Assembly: GCA_964016875.1 (NCBI GenBank)
Contig: OZ024736.1
Coordinates: forward strand, 40,580,707-40,644,706
Length of the DNA: 64,000 nt
Direction of reading: 5' to 3'
Source: Fallopia convolvulus
Lineage: Eukaryota > Streptophyta > Magnoliopsida > Caryophyllales > Polygonaceae
Position 1 is the first letter of the stretch, and each line of letters opens with the position of its first letter. The notes beneath the pieces were generated by a model. That model saw only the letters and a program-made list of their open reading frames with translations, had not been told where the DNA came from and did not search any database. The position numbers and the translations under genes were made by a program. Positions 1-12,210 of this stretch are shown here, in pieces.

Positions 1-2573
1 CTTCCATGCCGCAACAAGTATGATAAAAACTATAGGCTTTCAATTCATAATCTTGTTTTTTATAACACATATCCTGATAAAAACAACTATCTATCTTCCA
101 GAGAAATGGAGGAAATTACGGCATTCGTGAAAGGTGCTGTATGTGATGATCAGTGTCTTGGGCGCTGCCTCTACATTCATGGTGTTCCTGGAACTGGCAA
201 GGTCAAGATAATTCACCGATTATTAACCTTGAGTGAGATATGTGTAAACAGTTCATTTTCCTGTATGCACTTCAGATTAAATTGACATGTTTCATGTGCA
301 ACAAACTGCAGACAATGAGTGTACTTGCAGTGATGAGGAGCTTAAGGTCTGAGGTTGATGCTGGAAATATCAAACCCTATAGTTTTGTGGAGATCAACGG
401 CCTAAAATTGTCATCCCCAGAGAATATATACAAGGTATGCATTAGAAAAATAAATCATGAGTGACAATATTAGCATTCCCTCGAATCTGATTTTGACCTC
501 CTCTCAGGTTATATATGAAGCACTGAGTGGTCACAGAGTGAGCTGGAAGAAGGCTTTGCACTTTCTGAATGAACGTTTTTCAGAAGGAAAACAAATTGAC
601 AAAGGGGAAAACAAGCCATGTATTCTTCTTATTGATGAATTGGATCTTCTTGTAACAAGAAATCAATCAGTAAGTAATTTATTTCAAAGGGGAAAAGAAC
701 AAGTTATGTTTGAATATTATGTACTCGCTGAATCAATAGAATCTAAACCTTTATATTCAACTAACTTTTTACTCAGGTTCTATACAACATTCTTGATTGG
801 CCCAATAAACCAAATTCCAAATTGGTGGTAATAGGTAAACTAGTTGCTTTATTTTCACTAAAGTTGTCACTTCATTAAATTTTGGTAACCCTTGGTATAA
901 AACAGTCACAGAAATAATAGGACCCCTCTATAAACCTAAAATGCAGGCATAGCAAATACGATGGATCTTCCTGAGAAGCTGCTTCCTCGTATTTCTAGCC
1001 GGCTGGGTATTCAGAGGATTTGCTTTGGTCCCTACAACTATCAACAACTTCAAGAAATCATTTTGAGCCGTCTGAAAGGAATTGATGCATTTGAAAAACA
1101 GGCTGTAGAGTTTGCCTCCAGAAAGGTTATACATTTTATTATTCATCTCCATCATTACAGTTCCAATGTGTTCTTTCTATCTAATATTTTGTGCTTGTCT
1201 ATTCAGGTGGCAGCCATTTCAGGTGATGCCCGGCGGGCTCTCGAAATATGCCGGCGAGCTGCAGAAGTTGCAGATTATCGTATTAAGAATCAAGCCAAAA
1301 TTCCCCATTCTACCCCTGCTGGTATGTCTAATTTATGGGTGCTGGAATTTGTGATTAAATGCTCTCGACTTCTTATAACATTCTCTGAACTATCATGGTT
1401 TATCTTTCCCTGCGGTTAATTGATAGTTTTTACATCTTTCTGAACTTGGTGTATTATATATACAGGAAAAGCCTTGGTTGGAATGACAGAGGTAGAAGCA
1501 GCTATTCAGGAAATGTTCCAAGCACCACATATTCTGGTAATGGCCGCACTATACGAATTTGTCTATCATATCAACCGATTCCATCTATTTTGCATCCTAC
1601 ACTATATACATAAAAGAAATTTGTGTTTTATTTTTAAAAGATGTCCTTGAGGATGACTAAACCAGTGGTACTAGAAAACGGGAACTGATTTTGAATGCCA
1701 CTTACCATTGATAAACTAGTGATGTGTGGGTGATGTTCACTTTATTAGTCTAGTTTTCTGAAGTTGGGTTGCTGTTAAGTGGAATCAGAGGGGCAGTTTT
1801 TTTTTTGTATCCATTTTCCTCTTTCTATGGTTTTCACTTACACATTGGGAATATCAATTTATCCTTATTGCAGGTGATGAAGCAGTCCTGCAAATTCGGC
1901 AAGATATTTTTGGCTGCTATGGTGTATGAGCTTTACAAAACAGGAATGAGTGAGACTACCTTTGAGAAGGTCAAACCTCTTGAGCCATTTTCTATTCTTT
2001 CATTCCCGGGTTTTTTTTTGACAGTTTCAGATTTAATAGTGAATGGGGTCCAAATTAAAGGCTAAGGCCATCTATTTTCTTCCTCATTTTCAAGCCTGAT
2101 CATATTATGTCTCATACAAATGCACAGCTGGTAATCACCGTGTCCAACTTCTGTGCAAGCAATGGGGAGACTTTTCCTGGATGTGATATGTTGCTTCGTG
2201 TCGGGTAAATAATTGCATGCATATATTACTTTTCATTCATAATGTGGAACACATATCTTGATGCTTCTAGGCTTCTAGCTCATAAAACTTACAATAGCAA
2301 GGTTTTGTTTGTACAGGTGTAAGCTTGGTGAAACCCGGATCATTTTATGTGAGCCAGGTTATAAGCACAGACTGCAAAAGTTACAACTCAATTTCCCCAA
2401 GTTCGTTCACTTTTTGACAAGCTAAATTGTGCTGAATCTGTCTGGTACCAAGATTTAACAAGCGTTCAGCATTTTTTTGGTTTTGATGTGTTTACTTGGC
2501 TGTTTGCAGTGATGACGTTGTTTTTGCTCTCAAGGATTGTAAGGAGATCCCTTGGTTGGCCAAATACCTATGA
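1..2573 (+). CDS. ORC1: Origin recognition complex subunit 1, 3' part (12 exons in window)
   Basis: ORC1 is the AAA+ ATPase subunit of the six-part complex that marks replication origins in the nucleus and loads MCM with CDC6. Exons: 1-17, 102-201, 312-434, 508-669, 777-834, 947-1125, 1207-1321, 1466-1536, 1874-1969, 2128-2204, 2317-2400, 2510-2573. All junctions are GT-AG and the frame stays open to TGA at 2571. The Walker A motif GVPGTGKT is split by an intron between K (199-201) and T (312). Walker B reads ILLIDELDLL in the exon at 508-669. An arginine-rich block (GDARRALEICRRA) lies in the exon at 1207-1321, followed by the winged-helix C-terminus ending in EIPWLAKYL. The N-terminal half (BAH and PHD domains in plant ORC1) lies outside the window. 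The gene converges on the RBP gene at 3411-7253. The family call is secure. Confidence 0.95.
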
Positions 2574-3050
2574 TCGTGTGTAAAACGTTCAAGGGAGATG
2601 ATTCTTTAATGTTCTACAGTTGAATTTATTTAAACATTCTTATCCATGTTCGGTATCTCCATGGGCTTATTTCTCAACTGGAGATGCTAAAAGAAAATAG
2701 TTTTCCTGTTTCTTGTGTTTAATGTAAACATTAAATTTTCTGTTCTGTTACATTATAGTATTATACTATCAATTATGGCCAAATTAAGGCCAAAAGAGAT
2801 CCCTTGGTTGGCCAAATACCTATGATCGTGTGTAAAACGTTCAAGGGAGATGATTCTTTAATGTTCTACAGTTGAATTTATTTAAACATTCTTATCCATG
2901 TTCGGTATCTCCATGGGCTTATTTCTCAACTGGAGATGCTAAAAGAAAATAGTTTTCCTGTTTCTTGTGTTTAATGTAAACATTAAATTTTCTGTTCTGT
3001 TACATTATAGTATTATACTATCAATTATGGCCAAATTAAGGCCAAAAGAG
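2544..3050. repeat. Perfect 252-bp tandem duplication over the ORC1 stop codon
   Basis: Positions 2544-2795 are repeated at 2796-3047 with no difference seen by eye, and a further GAG starts a third unit. The unit begins inside the last ORC1 exon (codons for EIPWLAKYL and the stop) and runs through the presumed 3' UTR. The second copy lies after the stop, so the protein is unchanged, but 3'-end signals are doubled. Sequence from 3051 to 3410 holds no gene that I can recognise. Confidence 0.95.
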
Positions 3051-3410
3051 TAAAATAGCAGCCTTCATTTCTCTTTCTATTCTGTTACATTACAAATTCT
3101 TTGTGCAACACAAGTGATCCGTTCCTTTGCTTTGCAGTACACAAGTAACATTTTATTAATGATTCTTTGTTAATGAAAATCAGGCATTGAGGCATCAAGC
3201 TTCTGATACAAAAGACATCTAAACACACCCCAATACCTAAAACAAGGAATTGGGATCACTGGATCAGAAACATTGCACAAAAGAGTAAAGACAAACAAAA
3301 ATATAATTTATCCTGTGCTTTGTAAAAAAGATATCAAGGTCTGGATGGCCCGATGGGGATTGATGGCAAGATCATTTGTGTTTATGTAATACATCTAATT
3401 AGAAGGGAGA

Positions 3411-6400
3411 CTAAGCAATACTAGCTGAAGAAGCTTGTCTACCAAGTGATGAGGTTGTCAACCACATAGGCCGCCCCAACATGGCACTTCCATGGACAGC
3501 AACATATGCGCCATTCAACCTGCAAATGCATCAATGGGCTTGTTAGTCAATAAAACAAAATGGAAGTGTTCACATCATGAGTACATTAAAAAAAAAAACC
3601 TGTCAACATCAGGTGGGGCCAGTGGATCGAAAGTTTCATCCTTCTGCTCCATAGCTGAGGTAACTCCACCCACAGATGTCATGTCTTGCCCACCATCAGC
3701 CTGAAGACAAAATCGCAGTTACATAAGCCATAAGGTTAAGAACAAAGGATTAATCTCCCTCTAACTCTTAATGGCCGCCTACAGTCATCTAAAAGACTAA
3801 AAAAACTGCTACCTTCTGCAGTAACATAATTACATAAATTGACAATCTATTGGCATCCTATTTTTCAAATACTTCTTACAAGCTGATGGCAAGAAAATTA
3901 AAAAAATCCATTTCCATGCTATATATGAGAAAGAAAGTGCATGTCTTTAGTCTTTACTACAGAAAACCACCAATTTCCATGGTTGGCAAAAGAAGGGTCA
4001 ATTCTGACATGCCCCAACAATTGGCAGAGGAAAGTAGAAAACATAGAGGGAAACCATCCATTGCAAAAGGAAAGACAACAAAAGATATGGCTTGGTTTGG
4101 TTTTCAATCCATGGGCTAATAGCCTTGAAGTGCGGTTTAGTGTTATATTTTGGTTCTATTTATGCAGTCATAAACCTAACTTAGGATGAGAAATGGCCAT
4201 ATGGGCTGAACTTTGGCATTTTTACTGAATGCGTGAAATAGCTTTACAGGTGAGTATTCAGCACAGTTTTGTTTTACTTATAATCCAAATGAGAGAATTT
4301 GGGGCGCATCCTCATGCTCATTGGCTTTTATACAATGCCTTTGAGATGGATATAACCCCTATATCAATTTTGGTGCATTCTAACTAGATTCAGCTATCAT
4401 TGTCACATAGCTTGATTTTAGTTTTCCTTGGGTCTTCCGGGCAATGATAATACTTGGGCCTTCTTCATACACCCTCTTGATTTTATATTGGGGCAAGGGT
4501 GTGTATATCATGGCCCCCCAGATCCCGCATGAGGCGGGTTAAAACTGGGTTGATGTTGTTGTTGACTTGTTGTTGTTGTTGGTTATGTTTCAAAGTCTGG
4601 TTTATCTGCCCTACACAAGAACTACAGTCATTGGACTATACCATAGTCTAGGGATTAAGCAAGCATCTTAGATCTAGTCTTTATCCTTGAGATCAGCTAG
4701 ACAGATGAATACGGTTTCCCAACCCATGATTTGGACTAAGACATATGAGGCTTGAGCTGGAATCTGGAAGAATAGAAAAAAAATATATATAGTATATAGA
4801 GGCAAATCTATGGAAGGTCATAATTATTTCATTTTCGAAAGTCTTTTTTCTTAGATCAAGACAATCTGTTTAGGGAACATACAGGTCTGTTCCATAGTAA
4901 TCGAAAAAGGGATACTAGAGGAGCCCAAGAATAAACCTACCTGTTGAGGGTATTGCATATATCCTGCATAAGCACCATATCCATACAATGAAGGATCCTG
5001 AACAGCTCCATAAGCATATGGATCGTAACTTTGTCCATAACTATAATAAGCCATGTTCCATTGACTTGGATCCATTTGCTGACTCCATGTACCAGCTGCG
5101 TCCTGTGATGCATTTGAGATAGAACTTCAATACTTTCACAACCAGTAACTAAATATAAGACTGAATACACACAAATAAACTCAACTGAAGTGAAAAATAA
5201 AGAGAATGATAGGACAAATTTTACTAAACCACTGAATAGAGTACAACAGCAACAACAACTGCCCAGTGTATCCCGCAAAACGCAGGGTCTGGGGGTTGAG
5301 ATGTACGCAGCCTTATCCCGCGCATGTCAAGGGAATGTTTCCAAAAGACCCTGACAAGTGCAAAGACAAGGAAAGAGGTGGGTGGGGATAAATAATTTAA
5401 GAAAGGCCCTCATATTGTTATCTCTTAACAAAAAAAAAGTTTGTAGACATCTAGTACTTCCCATTAATTATATGATAGCAATCTTGAATAGTCTTCTCCA
5501 GTTTTAAGATCATATAACACGCTCAAAGAATAGAAAGTCAATGCTCAGTTAAAGTATGCCAAGACCATGAGTTGATAAATACTACATTCTGATAATGCAA
5601 TTTACCTGTTTAGCAGGACTCCTCCCCCATGCAACACGAACTGCTTGCTGACCAATCATCGTACCTTGCAACCTTTGAATAGCTTCTTCAGCAGAGGCTC
5701 TGTAAATAACAAATTCTAAGAGTGAGGGGTTTAAAGGCACTGAAGCTTATAAAAAATAAAAAATGAATGAATCACATATATACCTAGCTACAAACTGTAC
5801 AAAACCAGATCCCTTGCTAGTTGGGATCTTGGCATAGACAATCTCCCCAAACTGCAAGCAGAGCTGCTTCAACTCTTCTTCAGTGATGTTATGGTCCAAG
5901 TTACCAATGAAAATCTGGAAAAAGAAACAATGCAATAAGTAATGAAACTGAACATATATTATTTAGATCCAAGTAACTAAAGTGATTTCCTTACAGTCGT
6001 ATTGGTGGGATCAGTTTCTGGAGGCAGCACTGGCACTTGGGGCACGACATATGCTGGAATAGGATAAATGGCTGCCAATACAAGAAAATGTTAGAACTAA
6101 TAACAATGAAATGATAACAATTACTACAAATATAATTTTAAAATAGATAGAACATATGTAGTATCATTACCCTTAGCTGTAGCATATGGATGTTGCACAC
6201 CGGTTGCCTTTTTCGGTGTTGCAGCACTGATACGCATTGGCCTCGATGAACACATCACACCATTCATCTCTTGCATGGCTCGGTTCTTCTCAATCTCATC
6301 AGCAAATTTAACAAAGCCATATCCCTTGGACCGACCAGTACTTGGATCAGTAACAACCTTTGCCCCACGAACTGATGGATAATGAGTTCTAAAGAGCTCT

Positions 6401-7253
6401 TGCAACATATAATCTGTGACCTCAGGTGCCAAATCTCCCACAAATATAGAATGCTCAGGCCCTGCATCCACTCTCCGTTCTCCTATACCGAAAGAAGCCC
6501 AGTTCAACCTAAACAGTTGTTCAGTTCCAGGCATTGTAGTCCCATTGTATGTTTGAAGAACCCGTTCTGCAGCTGAATGTGAAGTAAACTCCACAAACCC
6601 ATAACCCTCTGGCTGACCAGTAATTTTATTACGTATTATTTTTATAGACACAACCTACATATAGACAATAGTAAAATTAGTTAGCATGATGCAGGTAATT
6701 TACATTCAATGAGATACTATCACAGAGAAAAAGAAGAAGAAGAAGGCGTCTTTAAGCTGTAATATCAAATATGTTTTAAGGAATCTATAATGTTGTGATA
6801 CTCCACTAACAAGCACCGAGCATGATGTAATCAGATTAAGCTCCTATACGAACTATAAGCTCCTATTATGAGTACAGACTTCCAAGAGACGAAAAGGATA
6901 ACAATCAGAAAGAAGAGCCAAGGTCTTGGTGATTTTTAACCATAAAATGAGATACGAACAAAAACCCTAATTGCGCAAGCCCTTCCCAACGAAATTGAAG
7001 AATTAGAGCCCTAAGATCCGTAATTCACCCAAAATGGAGAATGTAACATATTAAAATTCGAACAGAAACACTCAAGGAAAAGGTGGAAATGGAAGAGATA
7101 GAGGGGGACCGGGAATGAGAATACCTCGCGAGTGTGAGCGAAGCAGGAGGTGAGATAGGATTCGTCAACCCAGTATTGCAGGTCGCCGATCCAGAGTGTC
7201 CTCACTTCTTCTAGGGTTTGTGGTTGGTGATACGACGTCGTCATCGCCGCCAT
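3411..7253 (-). CDS. Polyadenylate-binding RBP45/RBP47-type protein with three RRMs
   Basis: Predicted 428-aa RNA-binding protein. Members bind U-rich or poly(A) RNA in the nucleus and stress granules. Exons on the minus strand, 5' to 3': 7253-7125, 6654-6171, 6071-5995, 5914-5784, 5699-5606, 5102-4941, 3700-3600, 3519-3411; phases all agree. RRM1 starts at TLWIGDLQYWVDE (about residue 18) and its RNP1 is GYGFVEF. RRM2 starts at SIFVGDLAPEV with RNP1 GYGFVKF. RRM3 starts at IFIGNLDHNITEEEL with RNP1 GSGFVQF. A tail rich in Tyr, Gln and Gly (YYSYGQSYDPYAYG) follows, as in the family. The start is the first ATG after a short leader and gives the usual MAAM-type N-terminus. Introns 5 and 6 each carry a SINE. 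RBP45 and RBP47 cannot be told apart with certainty from sequence alone. Confidence 0.93.
4430..4590 (+). mobile_element. SINE 3' part with TTG-repeat tail, in RBP intron 6
   Basis: The sequence around CCCCCCAGATCCCGCATG and AAACTGGGTTG, followed by TTGTTG repeats at 4554-4582, matches what I recall of the 3' half of tRNA-derived SINEs (TS/Au-like) in asterids. It is divergent, and the 5' end is not clear. It lies sense to the window and antisense to the RBP gene. Confidence 0.6.
5244..5370 (-). mobile_element. SINE copy (TTG-tail family), in RBP intron 5
   Basis: Read on the minus strand, this is GGGTCTTTTGGAAACATTCC, then a GGCTGCGTACATC block, CCCAGACCCTGCG, CACTGGGCAG and a GTTGTTGTTGCTGTTG tail (plus-strand tail starts 5244). 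That order matches the 3' region of TS/Au-type SINEs. It is better preserved than the copy at 4430-4590 and oppositely oriented, so the two could pair in the pre-mRNA. Confidence 0.7.
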
Positions 7254-8354
7254 GTCTTCCCCGATTCGCTGTTGTTACTATCACCGTACGTTATTCGCCG
7301 ATTCTCTCCCTCTATTCTTTCCCGCGCGCTGGCATTGGAGCCGAGGATTGGAGATCAATATATATGTGACACACCGTAACAAATGATAACTAGTGTTCCG
7401 CTACATTTAAATATTTTTATTAGTTTTTCAACAATTTTAAATACTAAAAGCATAATTGTGAAAATGTAAATGATTGGGAAAAATTCAACACGCAAAATAT
7501 GTATATAGCACAAAACCCAATAGTGATTTTTTAAAAAAAATACTTAATTCTTAATCAATATGTTTCTTATTATATTTATTTATTTATGTTACTTGAAATT
7601 ATAAAAATGAATCCTAGGTGCAATGGAAATTTACATAAATTAGTTTTCTTTAGATAACTTAAAATCGTTCTTTTGAAGTAAAATCTATCATCCTAATCAT
7701 CTATACAAATTGTTATTTTGAATCGTTAAGAAAAAATCATTATTAAAAAAATTAGTGTTGGTTAGATAACTTTAAAATATAATGTGTTAGATACAAAAAA
7801 AATAAAAAAAATATAAACAGAGGCAAATTGTCAAAAAAATAAGATGAGATGAAAAAAATTTCACAAACTGGTATTTGTTTGAATTAATGGAAGATTATCA
7901 TGGATATCTGAAAAAATCTTAAATACAATTAGCTACTCCGTATTTACCTGCATCGATTCAATAAAAAAAAAGCAAATTCTAAAAAACAAATCACCAAAAA
8001 CTCTCGCTCAGCCCTTAACGAAAATTTTTAGGAATATAAAGCAAGACAATGAAGAAGAAGAAGAATAGAGGATGGGTTTTTAGATTTATTTTCACTGGGG
8101 GACTTCTATAAACCTGATGGAGATGTACTGCTATAAAGATGAAGAACGTAAAAATGGAGAGTTGTGGATGTTTTATAGAAATCCATAAAAGTTAGAAGTT
8201 ATAGCGGTTTCATAGAAAGTGGGATAAGTGGGATAATGGGTAATTTTTTAATAAAATATATTAAAGTAATTGTAATTTTAATCTACTCAAATTATGACAC
8301 GTGGTTTAATTTTTTTTAAAGACTTGGGTTCTACTTTACAATTGTAGGGTAGAT
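7254..8354. other. RBP 5' leader/promoter side, then AT-rich spacer
   Basis: The first 100 bases or so are GC-richer and probably form the RBP 5' leader. A TATATATT stretch on the minus strand near 7351-7360 is a weak TATA candidate. From about 7380 to 8354 the DNA is AT-rich with A and T runs, and I see no gene, RNA gene or clear element end. Confidence 0.45.
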
Positions 8355-8600
8355 TGACTCTTTATGCCCCGAGGCACATAGCACAATGGTAAAGGGCGGA
8401 TTGAAAAGAGCTTGAATGTTATCTAGCAAGGTCGTAAGGTCCCGGGTTTGATTTTCGACCGAGGTGTCGTATATTCCGCAATTTACCTCCTCTATAATGA
8501 CCCAGGGCAGAGTGCGGTGGGAGCGACCGAGGGACCACTCATCTTTATTTTTAAATGAGGGACCACCCATCTTTGGTTGTAAACACCGAAAACTAGTCAC
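8355..8600 (+). mobile_element. tRNA-derived SINE candidate with A and B boxes
   Basis: TAGCACAATGG (A box, fitting TRGYNNARNNGG) is followed about 60 bases later by GGTCCCGGGTTTGATTTT, a decayed B box of the GGTTCGANNCC type. This is the layout of an internal RNA polymerase III promoter. The A-to-B spacing is long for a tRNA and the downstream part is not tRNA-like, which fits a SINE better. A 104-codon frame on the other strand (8331-8645) has no recognisable content. Confidence 0.5.
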
Positions 8601-8803
8601 TAAAGCGCACAAATAAGATAAATCGGTTTGCACTGACCGGCTCAATTTAGTGGGGTAGGAAGAATGATGAGACCTGATTTTTCACCCAAGTGAAGGGGCG
8701 AAGGCATTATCCAACATGACACCTTCTAACATCCACACACCTCTTACCATTAGACTACTCCACACGGGGCTATAATTAACTTTTTTTCTTCTTTTTGATA
8801 AAA

Positions 8804-8835
8804 ACTAGTGAGTATACCCGTGCTACGCCAGGTTT
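8804..8835 (-). mobile_element. Helitron 3' terminus, decayed
   Basis: Read on the minus strand, a GC-rich stem (here GGCGTAGCACGGG, imperfect) is followed about 11 bases later by CTAGT at 8804-8808. That is the 3'-end signature of Helitrons (hairpin, short spacer, CTRRT). The 5' TC end was not located. It resembles the ends at 24058, 28523 and 31126. Confidence 0.4.
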
Positions 8836-8978
8836 AGTTTTTGATATAAAATTTATTATATATAATTAAGATAATTATAATAATTTCATTTTTAAGCTAA
8901 CACCTTAATATTTGACATTGGATATTTTGTGATCGTTGATTTTCTTATAAAATAATGCCTTTTTTTAAATATTTGAAT

Positions 8979-9322
8979 TTAGTGCATCCTTGGTAGAATA
9001 ACATTTATTATGTGCAAATGGTTGTAATAAACTAAAGTTTTTTCTAGAACTGTCAAAATATCACCCGACCTACAAACCCGGTACGAATGACCCGAGAATT
9101 TTAGGGTCAAGACCCAAAATATTGAACCCAAAACTCAAAATAAACCAAACTTAGTGCATCCTTGGTAGAATAACATTTATTATGTGCAAATGTGGTTATA
9201 AAAAACTAAAGTTTTTTCTAGAGCTATCAAAATATGGCCCGACCTACAAAACCGATTCGAATGACCCGAGAATTTTAGGGTCAAGACCCAAAAATTTGAA
9301 CCCAAAACTCAAAAAAAAACCA
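8979..9322. repeat. 172-bp tandem duplication
   Basis: A unit starting TTAGTGCATCCTTGGTAG occurs at about 8979 and again at 9151, each followed by the same order of motifs (AACATTTATTATGTGCAAATG, AAGTTTTTTCTAGA, ATGACCCGAGAATTTTAGGG). The copies have diverged by several substitutions and short indels, so this is an old event. Each copy contains the same left terminus (CTAGARCT) described for the element at 9218-9611. Confidence 0.85.
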
Positions 9323-9611
9323 AAACAGATAGACCCAAAGCCATTTAGAATATTTATAGAATGTATAAATTTTATTTTGAAACTTATGATATATTTTATT
9401 ATTAAACTAAATAAAAAATAATATATTATACTTAAATGTATATATTTAATTAAAAATTGATTTTAATAATCATACAAAATTCGATATTTTTAGCACGTTG
9501 GTCAACCCGGCTTGTTCGAAAACCCACAACGATCAGACCCGATTAACCCATGACCTGTAATGATCCGAACCAGAAATGACCAACCGACCTCGGCCCGATT
9601 GACATGTCTAG
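9218..9611. mobile_element. Small non-autonomous DNA transposon (hAT-like candidate)
   Basis: The left end CTAGAGCTATCAAAATATGG and the reverse complement of the right end, CTAGACATGTCAATCGGGCC, form imperfect inverted repeats. The inside is rich in GACCCG-type words, typical of plant non-autonomous hAT-like elements with TAGRNNTGTCAA termini. Both ends abut a run of six T, so a target duplication is possible but uninformative. No transposase is encoded. Confidence 0.5.
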
Positions 9612-11464
9612 TTTTTTCCCATGCTAAAATTTTGAATTATTTAATTTTTTTTTTTTTAAATCTTGTATTTATAGTAACTGCTTTTATTATGTTATATGCC
9701 CTATGTTTTATCCGTGTTTTCTTTTCTTTTTTACCATATTCTTTCTAAGACTTTCCTAAATGCACCATTTTTATCACTATAAAGTAGATAGGTGTCTTAG
9801 AACCCTTTATGTTTTTATATTCTTTTCTTTGAATGAGATGCAAATGTGAGAATTTTAAAATTTAGTCATGTAAGAGTTGCTAGGAAGATGAAATAAAATT
9901 AAATATTTTCTTAAAACTATAATACCAATTATATTTAGTGTAGTGTGTAATAAATAACATTTTGGACGAATTTGCCTTTATAATTTTGTAAAGATTAATT
10001 TTCAATGAAAAATATAAATAAATAAAATAAGAATTTACAACATAAATATATGTACTTCTTGATATGCTTGATTAGTGAAATTCTTCTCATCTTCTTACCC
10101 TTAGTCAATAATTTAATCTTGCTCCAAATTGAAGTTCCCCACCTCTCTCTATAATATCCCCGATATTCTAAAATAAATATTATTGTTGAATGTATATAGA
10201 CCTATGAATCGGGTCGGGTTTTGCGGTTTCGGGTTCGGTCATTTCAGACTCGGTTAAATCGTGTTTGAGTCATTATAGGTCACGGGTCAATCTAGGTCAG
10301 ATTGTTGCGATTTTCTGAACGGGTCATGACCAGCGGGTTAATTACATCGAATCTTGAAGATTATTAAAAAAATATTTAAATAAAATAAAAATAAATAATA
10401 AATTGTTTTTTATGTATTTTAATAATATAATAAATTATAATTTTCATAAAAAATTGTACATTCTTTAATGTAATAAATCGGTCAACCCAACGGGTTTCGC
10501 ATTTCAATCCAACGGGTTTTGGGTCAACTAAGTTCGATTTATTTCGGGTTTAAATTTGCGGGTTCTATCTCTAAAATTTCTAGTCTGATTATCGAATTCG
10601 ATCAAGTTTTGACGGTTCTAATGACTAAATGTATACATTAAATATAAAGGAATTCAATCATAAACGTGATCAATGTACAATTTAATTGCATTATTATTAT
10701 TGATCTATTTTACGGTAACCATTTAATAATTTATTTTAAACATGAAACCATGGATTTAATTTAGTTTGTTGTTATTTTTTGGGTGTAACGCTTTAGATTC
10801 AGTTACTCACAACCATTTATCTTCTCATTTTAAATGCATCACTTATGGCCGGTCAAATGTCTATGAACATTGGTTTCTTATCATTTACCCTAAAATTTCA
10901 ACTACATATAAACATATTTTAATGTTATTGAATCTTTTCTAAATAATCAAACTCAAGATAAAGTTGTCTTCACTCCTCCTTCAATTTTCTTGTAAAACAT
11001 TATGATTGAATTTCAACTACGTATAAACAAAATTTCATAGCAAAAGGCTAAATCATACCCAACCCCGGTTAGAAAAATATTGTATATGTCTCCTTCTTCA
11101 ATTTTGAAATTGAAAAAATATTACATAATTGATTACTATGTACATAACATTAAGAAGAAATAATTTTGTTAAAAAGAAACAAAATTTACATAAGACCAAA
11201 TTTGGTGTTAAGTCAATACCTAAATAATTGAATATATTAGACAAATTATCAAAACAAAGTCTTTATATATGATGCATATATTTTCGATTTGAACATCCCG
11301 CTTCCGTCATAATTAAACTCTCAATCTGAAATAATTACAAAAACAGGTTAGTATAAGAGAAAATAATTAAATGAAAAGAAAGTACCTTTTGATTGAATCA
11401 TAAAACATTTTTGCTTCCTCTATCTTGTTGTTCTATATTTTCTCTCCTTTCTTATTGTATTCTC
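9612..11464. other. AT-rich spacer with a second GGGTCGGGTT-rich remnant
   Basis: No gene is visible. Around 10200-10630 the sequence is rich in CGGGTC, GGGTTTCGG and related words. Its left part looks like a diverged inverted counterpart of 9480-9615 and is probably another remnant of the same type of small DNA element. The rest is AT-rich without recognisable structure. Confidence 0.4.
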
Positions 11465-12210
11465 TGATGATGTCCAAAACAGCAAAAGCAAAAAGTGGGC
11501 CCAAGAGGACCCCCATAGGCAAGTTGGGTACCCACATCCACGTGGTTATCTAAAAACAAAAACTCCCAACGCGCGCGAGGTCTATCAAACATCCCGGGAC
11601 GAGGTCTCGACCTCGTCACCGACTCTGTTAAGTACGCCCGCCCGCTCGAACCAATCACCAGCGACCTCACTCCCAAACCAATCACAGGTGACCTCACTCA
11701 TGGACCAATCAAAAACCCCTATTTCAAGTATCCCACATCGGACATTAGCCTAAACTCAGCCCCCCAATTCTCTATAAATAGAGAAGGACCTCGTAGGAAG
11801 AGGGGGTCGAAAAACGACTTGAACTCAAGAACTCTCTTGTTTGTTAAAGATCGACGTGATAGGAATACCGTCAACAGACCTCGTTACAGATAAGAGAAAT
11901 CCACAAAAAGACTCCAAGTCATACAAAGACCTCGCCTACACTAAAGACCTCGCTACAAAATCTCACAAAGCTCTCTACACCACGTATCCAAATCTACCCC
12001 GCCTTAGCGTCGACCTCGCAACATTTAGGTTTGATCTCGGAACCTCGTAGGAGGTCTAGGTGTAATTCTTAAAGTTGTTCATCAATCTCATAGGTGTGTA
12101 ACCTCGTTATTTGGGAGAAAAGTCATAAATAAAGGAGCAAGTGTTTGCACTCAAATATAATAATCTTATTTCTTGTCTCGTAGCGAACCTCGTTATTTCG
12201 GATTTCATCA
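11465..12210 (+). mobile_element. Solo LTR (746 bp) with perfect 5-bp target duplication
   Basis: The element starts TGATGATG and ends TTTCATCA, so it has TG...CA ends within a TGATGA/TCATCA inverted repeat. TTCTC flanks it directly on both sides (11460-11464 and 12211-12215). Inside are a CTCTATAAATAGAGAAGG TATA region (about 11770) and an AATAAA-type signal near 12127. No internal retrotransposon domain is present, so it is a solo LTR left by LTR-LTR recombination. GACCTCGT-like words recur inside it. The 3' end resembles that of the LTR at 22165-23112, suggesting related families. Confidence 0.88.

Noticed and set aside
8331..8645. 104-codon minus-strand gene
   Set aside because: Overlaps the SINE A/B-box region and resembles no family.
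11452..12050. Small genes within the solo LTR (11452-11697 minus, 11841-12050 plus)
   Set aside because: Both frames sit in LTR sequence and show no recognisable content.
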